Below are positions 58,312-64,000 of a stretch of DNA of 64,000 nt, one piece after another (positions within the stretch are counted from its first letter, which is position 1; each line of letters begins with the position of its first letter). Origin of the DNA: Carnegiea gigantea (Eukaryota; Streptophyta; Magnoliopsida; Caryophyllales; Cactaceae); the NCBI GenBank assembly GCA_029747015.1, contig JAKOGI010000435.1, positions 110,001 through 174,000 of the forward strand. The letters are read 5' to 3'. The notes beneath the pieces were generated by a model that saw only the letters and a program-made list of their open reading frames with translations, did no database searches and was not told the origin of the DNA. The position numbers and the translations under genes were made by a program.

Positions 58312-60063
58312 GCTCCCAAAACTAACCCTTGATTTATTTTGCAGGCTGAAGTGAGAGAGAACGACCCAGCAAACAACCCAGCAAACAGTGCAGGGAATAG
58401 TCTAGGGAACAAGTAGCTGTGGTATGTTGACAGTGGGTGTTCGAGGCATATGATTGGTGAAAGATCCAATTTTCTCTCACTTACAGCTTTAGAAGGTGGG
58501 AGTGTGACATTTTGAAACGGCAAATCCGGGACAATTGTTGGCATAGGTAAGATAAGTGAGTCACTCTCCCATTCAATTGACAATGTTTATTTTGTGGATG
58601 GATTAAAACACAACTTGCTAAGTGTGTCCCAACTGTGCGACAAAGACAACCTAGTAGTGTTCTCTCCAACACGTTGCTTGGTTGTAAATATGAACACAGG
58701 AGATGTTGTGTTGAGGGGGAAGCGACACAAAAATGTTTATAAAGTGTGTATTTTTACTCTTCCCCAAAATAATTTGACTTGTTTGAGTGCTTTAAATGAT
58801 GATGTTATGCTTTGGCACAAAAGACTAGGTCATGCAAGTTACTCACTATTGAACAAACTTGTAACCAAAGACTTAGTGGTAGGCTTACCTTCCATCAAAT
58901 TCAATGATGACAAGGTATGTGATGCATGTGCCAAAGGCAAACAAGTCAAAAATTCATTTAAATCCAAAAAATGTGTAAGCACTACTCGACCTCTTGAATT
59001 GATACATATGGATCTATGTGGTCCAATGAGGATCATGAGCCGAGGTGGCAAGAGGTATGTGCTTGTGATAGTGGATGACTACTCTCGTTTCACTTGGACC
59101 TTGTTTTTGGCTTCTAAAGATGAAACCTTTGAAAAATTTCTTGCTTTCATTAAAAAGATTGAAAAGAGAGTAGGACATTCTTTGGTATGCCTAAGGTCTA
59201 CCCATGGTACAGAATTTAAAAATTCGAGCTTTATTGATTATTGTAATGAGCATGGTGTTGATCATAATTTTTCAGCTCCAAGAACACCCCAACAGAACGG
59301 GGTGGTAGAACGCAAAAATCGCACTCTAGAGGATATGACTAGAACAATGCTTGTTGCTAGTGGTCTTCCTAGAAACTTTTGGGCTGAAGCTTTGAATACA
59401 TCATGTTACATTATAAATAGATGTATGATTAGACCTATTCTTAACAAAACTCCTTATGAACTTTTCAAGGGAAGAAAACCTAATATTATGCATTTGAGAG
59501 TTTTTGGTTGTAAATGTTTTGTGCATAATAATGGAAAGGATGCCTTAGGGAAATTTGATCCAAGGAGTGATGAAGCAATATTCCTTGGTTACTCCTCACA
59601 TAGTAAGGCATACAAAGTGTTTAATAAGAGAACCTTGTGTGTTGAGGAAAGTGTGCATGTGCTTTTTGATGAAACTAACTCCCTAAGCGAGAATGATGCA
59701 CCGGAAGAAGACTTCGAACTAGGTCTTGTTAGAAAAGATGTGCTGCTTCAAGGTGAACAAGGTAAGGATCAATCGGAGGGAGCAAGGTCTGAGGCTGTTC
59801 TTCAGGAAGGTAAGCAAGGTGTGAACCAAACAGGGGGAAACAGGGTGGAACCCTGTTCGGGACAACACCAGCCGAATCCTTCAGGGATAAATCCAGGAAC
59901 AAGCTCCCAAACAGGCTCGAGAACAGGTTCTGAACCTGTTTCATCGAGTATTCCAGCTAGGATGGAGAGCGAGTCTGTGAACCCACTTTCACCACGATCA
60001 TGGAAATACCAAAGTTCACATCCTCTTGATCAAATTTTGTCTGATATTAATGCAGGAGTTTAA
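58312..60063 (+). pseudogene. copia pol, protease and integrase
   Basis: Same frame as gag, with stops at 58330-58332, 58414-58416 and 58513-58515 and then open from 58516 to the TAA at 60061-60063. Protease: WYVDSGCSRHMIG (catalytic Asp at 58429-58431). Integrase: HHCC part (LWHKRLGHAS, CDACAKGKQ), core with D in HMDLCGPM and E in NGVVERKNR. The second catalytic Asp, normally in SDHGTEF, is Thr here (ACC, 59200-59202, in RSTHGTEF). The C-terminal chain (LRVFGCKCFVH, DEAIFLGYSSHSKAYKVFN) is intact. The segment after 59700 is hydrophilic and rich in AACAGG-coded Gln-Gly and Thr-Gly pairs. The protein would be a dead integrase. Confidence 0.88.
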
Positions 60064-61625
60064 ACTAGATCTAGACTCAAAAATTTCTGTGCATTCTATG
60101 CTTTTCTCTCAAAAATTGAGCCTAAGAATATTAATGAAGCCCTTGCAGATTCAGATTGGGTCACAGCCATGCAAGAAGAACTCCATCAGTTCGAAAGGAA
60201 CAAGGTATAACACCTTGTGCCACGGTCAGAGGATAGAACAATCATTGGAACCAAGTGGGTGTTCCGTAACAAGGTGGATGAGTGCGGAACAGTCACTAGG
60301 AACAAGGCCCGGTTGGTGGTTCAAGGCTACAACCAAGAAGAGGGAATTGATTATGAAGAAACCCTTGCATCTGTTACAAGGATGGAGGCTATTCAAATGT
60401 TGATAGCATTTGCAGCCCATATGGAGATCAAGTTGTATCAAATGGATGTCAAAAGTGCATTTTTAAATGGGTACCTCAAAGAAGAAGTGTATGTCAAACA
60501 ACCCCCCGGTTTAGAAAGTGATGAATTTCCTAACCATGTTTTCAAACTTGACAAAGCACTTTATGGTTTGAATCAAGCCCCTAGAGCTTGGTATGAGCGG
60601 TTTTCAAGGTTTTTATTGGAAAATAACTTTACAAGAGGCAAGGTAGACAATACCTTGTTTCTAAAATCTAAGGGGGAACATTTATTGATTGTCCAAGTAT
60701 ATGTCGATGACATCATATTTAGTGCAACTCATCATGATTTGTGCAATGAATTTTCAAAAATGAAAGCATGATGGGTGAGCTTAATTTCTTTCTAGGCTTG
60801 CAAATCAAGCAAACTTCAAACGGCACCATGATCCATCAACAAAAGTATATCAAAGAGTTACTTAAGCGTTTTAAGATGGAGTCGGCCAAGCCCATTGATA
60901 CTCCCATCTCTCCCTCAACCAGGTTGGTAATGGATGATGGTAGTCTCTCAGTTGAGGAGAAATCCTATAGGGGTATGATAGGGTCACTCCTATACCTGAT
61001 GGCTAGTAGACCTGACATTGTTTTCAGTGTTGGTCTATGGGCACGTTTTCAGTCTAACCCTAAAGAAACTCATATTAAGGCTGTAAAAAGGATTTTAAGA
61101 TACTTAAAACATGCACCTGATCTAGCCTTATGGTATCCTAGAGGTTACAACTTTGATCTTGTTGGGTATGCTGATGCTGATTATGCAGGTTTCTTGGTTG
61201 ATAGGAAAAGCACCTCAGGTATGGCTCACTTTCTTGGACCTTGTTTGGTATCTTGGGCAACCAAGAAACAACTCTCTGTTGCCTTGTCCACAGCAGAAGC
61301 TGAATATGTGGCAGCTGCATCTTGCTGTGCTCAGTTATTATGGATAAGACAACAACTCAAGGACTTTTGTGTTGACATAGGATGCATTCCTATTTATTGT
61401 GACAATACAAGTGCAATTAACATTGCCAAAAATCCATGTCAACACAAAAGAACAAAACATATTGACATTCGTCATCATTTCTTAAGAGACAATGTTGAAA
61501 AAGGAGTGATCTCAATGAATTTCTGTGCCACTGAAAATCAAATTGCTGACATATTCACCAAGGCATTGAGTAGAGAACAATTTGAAAGGAATAGACTCGA
61601 ACTAGGCTTAATTAGAACAACCTGA
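60064..61625 (+). pseudogene. copia pol, reverse transcriptase and RNase H
   Basis: The frame continues from integrase with a stop at 60208-60210. It is open in 60217-60771 with WVFRNKVDECGTV, QMDVKSAFLNGYLKEEVYV, ALYGLNQAPRAWYERF and the catalytic YVDDIIF (60709-60729). One small frameshift near 60760 moves to the frame of 60768-61625 (MMGELNFFLGLQIKQ, GSLLYLMASRPDI). RNase H follows with VGYADADYAG, STAEAEYVAA, IYCDNTSAINIAKNP and RTKHIDIRHHFLRD, and a normal stop at 61623-61625. The catalytic residues of both enzymes are present, so this is the best-preserved part of the element. Confidence 0.9.
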
Positions 61626-62064
61626 CCAACCTGTTCTCTCACCCTGTTTGCAACATTTAAAAGTTATGGGTACAACATGTTAAAATTTTTTGTTTGCAAT
61701 CAACTTCTGTGCTACGTTTAGCATATGTGAGGTTTACAACCTACTGACACTTGTTGAGGTCTAATGAGATTGCCCTTATTGTCCCATGTTACCGAGCAAG
61801 TAACTTCGGGAACAAGCTCCAGGAACAGGTACGCCTCTTGTTTGTCAAATGTGTGCAACAAATTGAGAATTGCTAATCTCTTCCCGAGGCGTGCGCGGCC
61901 TAAATAAATGCAAAAGCCCGTTGCAAAACGGGCAAAATCTTTTTAAGATTTTGCATGTCTCTCTCTCTTTAAAGCTCTCTTGCTCAATCTCTCACCTCCA
62001 CCGAAACTCTCTTGCTCTGAAACTCTATTCAAGAAACCCTAATCTCTCTCCTTCCTCTAAAAAA
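61626..62064 (+). promoter_or_regulatory. spacer with two overlapping hairpins and a CT-rich leader before ORF3
   Basis: No ORF. At 61916-61933 there is a 7 bp hairpin with loop GCAA (GCCCGTT / AACGGGC). At 61932-61954 there is a 10 bp hairpin with loop TTT (GCAAAATCTT / AAGATTTTGC). They share two bases and cannot both be complete. Then comes a CT-rich stretch (CTCTCTCTCTTT, AAACCCTAATCTCTCTCC) directly before ATG 62065. This looks like the 5' untranslated region of a plant gene and suggests separate expression of ORF3 (inference). Confidence 0.55.
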
Positions 62065-63366
62065 ATGGCGTCTCCCATTAGCTCCGAGAGCTCCTCGACC
62101 TCGACTCAGGGCAACCAGACATAGAGCACAGCCTTGCAAACAGCCACAGCCCTGTTTGTACCTACACAATTTCTGACGGCCCTCATGGAAGGTAAAACTA
62201 CTGAACCTTCTCGACCCATTGTCTATAAACCTTTTGGGTTTTTGAAAAGCATCGACCTTAGAACAGTGAATCTGAAATTGGAAGACATCCCTTACAAATT
62301 TGGGTGAGAATTGATTTTGTTTGGAGAAACAGGGGCATGTAAACCCCAAGAACCTGTTGGGGCATCTGAAAGAGAAATTGGGCCTTTAGATGAAATCTTT
62401 CTATTCGATCATGGACTAGATGACATCAATTCGTCCGGGCTGTTTCCAGAGCAGGAAACAGGGGTCGAAACAGGGTCTGAGGTTTTTAGGGATGACCTAG
62501 GGGAGGATTTATCAAAAGAAGAAGGGGGAAGTAGTGGTCAAATAGAGGAGTCTCCTGTGAAGCCTGACCAAGCCACACCTGTACCACTAACCGGCGGGAA
62601 ACGTAAACGATACAAAATTGTGGCTAGGCATACCAGAATGCCAAGAACACGACCACCATCAAGGTCTAAAAGCGGCCAGACTGAAGAACCCTCAAAAAGT
62701 GTAATCCCTATCAAACCAAAACCACAAATCTCCTCTTCGGCCAAACCCACAACCAGGCCAACTCGAAAATCAGTCCGAATTGCTTTCCACTCCACACCTC
62801 GTCCTGTTAAACAGTCATCCCCTGTTGTTGAGGCAATTGATTCCTCCTCTGAGCCATCATCAGATAGTGACACTGAGAACACCGTATTCAAACAGGGCAC
62901 TCCCGTGTTCTCAGAGTCCTCAGAGGATAAGCCTCTACCTGCACCAAAATCGACCTCCACTTTACCCTACAAACCATCACCCCTCAAAACTCCTAAGAGA
63001 AAAGCCTCTCTCAAACACGCCTCCACCCAAGACCCTCCTACTGAGCCTCAACCTAAAAGAGCCAAGAAGTCTACCCCGTCTGCAATCTCAGCCAAACTGA
63101 CCCAACTGCTTCAGAGACGGGTAGCCAGGGGCAAAATTATCAAGGTAAAATATTTTGAGGAACATGGCCTGGGGGTGTTTCTGCACAAGCTGCGTGCACA
63201 GGGGTGGTATGAGCTGTTTACAAACACCCAGTTGGCGTGTTCTGTACATGAGTTAGCAGAGTTCTATGCCAACTGCACTGTCACCGAAGGAGTGGTGACA
63301 AGTATTGTTAATGGGCAACAGCTTCGCTTCGATGCAAAGATATTAGGGGAAATTCTTGGGATTCCC
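62065..63366 (+). pseudogene. copia ORF3, first part (Sire-type third ORF)
   Basis: One frame from ATG 62065 with stops TAG 62122-62124 and TGA 62305-62307. It has an N-terminal Ser/Thr-rich part, an acidic part, then a long Pro/Ser/Lys-rich basic region (about 62570-63090). A folded domain begins near 63100 (KIIKVKYFEEHGLGVFLH, AEFYANCTVTEGVV, LRFDAKILGEILGIP) and resembles the plant-transposon protein domain often annotated in Sire/Athila third ORFs. A single-base deletion in the C-run 63364-63368 shifts the frame. Such ORFs have been called envelope-like in Sire elements; I see no signal peptide or clear membrane span here. Confidence 0.7.
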
Positions 63367-63368
63367 CC

Positions 63369-64000
63369 ATGGGCTTTGATATATATGTGAGAGAAGACAA
63401 GACTATTCTAGGGACAGCCAGGCTGCTGGAGCTCGCCCAAAAATTTAGCCAGCAATCAAGCCTCCAAACACCCAAGTCCGTGAAGAAAGGGGACATGACA
63501 TCGTTCAATCAATTGTTATTCTGGTTTATCATTAAGAATGTCATCCCCAGGGGCCAGGGTCGTAATCTTGCTGATGCCATGGATCAATGTTTGATAGATC
63601 TGATGGACAAGGAAGAGCAAATCAACCTTCCCGCCATCATGATTCGCCACATAGAAAGAATTGCAAACACCTCCAAGGAACATGACCTGGGATACGGCTT
63701 CTTCCTGACTAGTGTGTTTGAACACTTTGGGGTGACTCTGCAGAAGAAGGTGGGTGCTCAGTTCATTGATGAGATTGGGAGTAACACCCTTATGGGGTGT
63801 GGATACACTTTGGTTGAGGGGTCTGCCTCAGAACAGGGGACCAGAACACCCCGTCCTCCTGTTCCTGGCAGTTCCTCAGTCAAGCTTGAGGCAGCTTTGG
63901 AAGAAAACTCTCGACTCAGTGCTGAGCTTACTGCGGTAAAGGCTGCCCTGGACGAAGAAAAGGCTCTCAATGCAAATCGCCATGAAGATATCCTCGCCCT
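63369..64000 (+). pseudogene. copia ORF3, second part, open to the window edge
   Basis: After the one-base deletion the frame starting at 63369 is open to the end of the window (about 210 codons). It begins MGFDIYVREDKTILGTARLL and continues the domain (LLFWFIIKNVIPRGQGRNLA, IRHIERIANTSKEHDLGYG). A Pro/Ser-rich hinge follows, and then the start of a coiled coil (LEAALEENSRLSAELTAV). Because it leaves the window it would be missed by ORF callers that need both ends. Its continuity with 62065-63366 is clear from the domain running across the C-run. Confidence 0.72.

Larger units (their letters stand above)
55092..64000 (+). mobile_element. Ty1/copia (Sire/Maximus-like) element, left part; runs past the window
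   Basis: 5' LTR, tRNA-Met primer site, gag, pol in copia order (protease, integrase, reverse transcriptase, RNase H), then a spacer and a third ORF as in Sire-type elements. The reading frames are long but broken by about a dozen lesions. The 3' LTR lies beyond 64000, so target duplication and LTR divergence cannot be judged. The five bases before the LTR are GGAAG. Confidence 0.9.

Noticed and set aside
62538..62960. 140-residue minus-strand ORF
   Set aside because: Shadow of the Pro/Ser-rich part of copia ORF3.

Overview
This window is repeat-dominated nuclear DNA from a flowering plant. I infer that from a CACTA transposon with spliced transposase genes, an endogenous plant pararetrovirus, plant-type Ty3/gypsy and Ty1/copia retrotransposons, plant Helitron relics and A+T-rich spacers. 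The species cannot be told from the sequence. I found no intact host gene, tRNA or rRNA. Almost every coding region is broken by stops or frameshifts.

Layout. 1-6505: right part of a CACTA (En/Spm) element with a TNP2-like transposase gene (one nonsense codon seen), a more decayed TNPA-like gene whose introns carry a repeated ~170 bp unit, an array of GGTCTC/GAGACC subterminal motifs, and the right terminal repeat. 6506-7974: A+T-rich spacer. 7975-8845: detached Helitron 5' segment with a compound microsatellite. 9093 to about 37740: an endogenous pararetrovirus (family Caulimoviridae) beginning at its tRNA-Met primer site. It reads coat protein, movement protein, protease, reverse transcriptase, RNase H, a 3' ORF, promoter and poly(A) signal, all decayed. 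Two LTR elements are nested in it. One is a small gag-only element (9815-14809, target duplication AGTAC). The other is a Ty3/gypsy array of three LTRs and two internal regions (18200-35372, target duplication TTAGG) that splits the reverse transcriptase.

38094-48943: three head-to-tail copies of a helicase-less Helitron unit, each with a ruined Rep gene. All three have Tyr in place of the first histidine of the HUH motif. 48944-53378: largely unexplained DNA. 53379-55091: 3' end of a copia element on the minus strand. 55092-64000 (runs off the window): a Sire/Maximus-like copia element on the plus strand with LTR, primer site, gag, pol and a third ORF preceded by two overlapping hairpins and a CT-rich leader.

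The order of events can be read from the nesting. The virus integrated first and the two LTR elements later landed in it. The gypsy array then grew by LTR-LTR recombination. The gag-only element and the gypsy element have different LTRs but share about 1 kb of 3' untranslated sequence, which suggests a parasite/helper pair. Nothing in the window looks like a host metabolic operon or a defence system. Its interest lies in the structures and interactions of the mobile elements.
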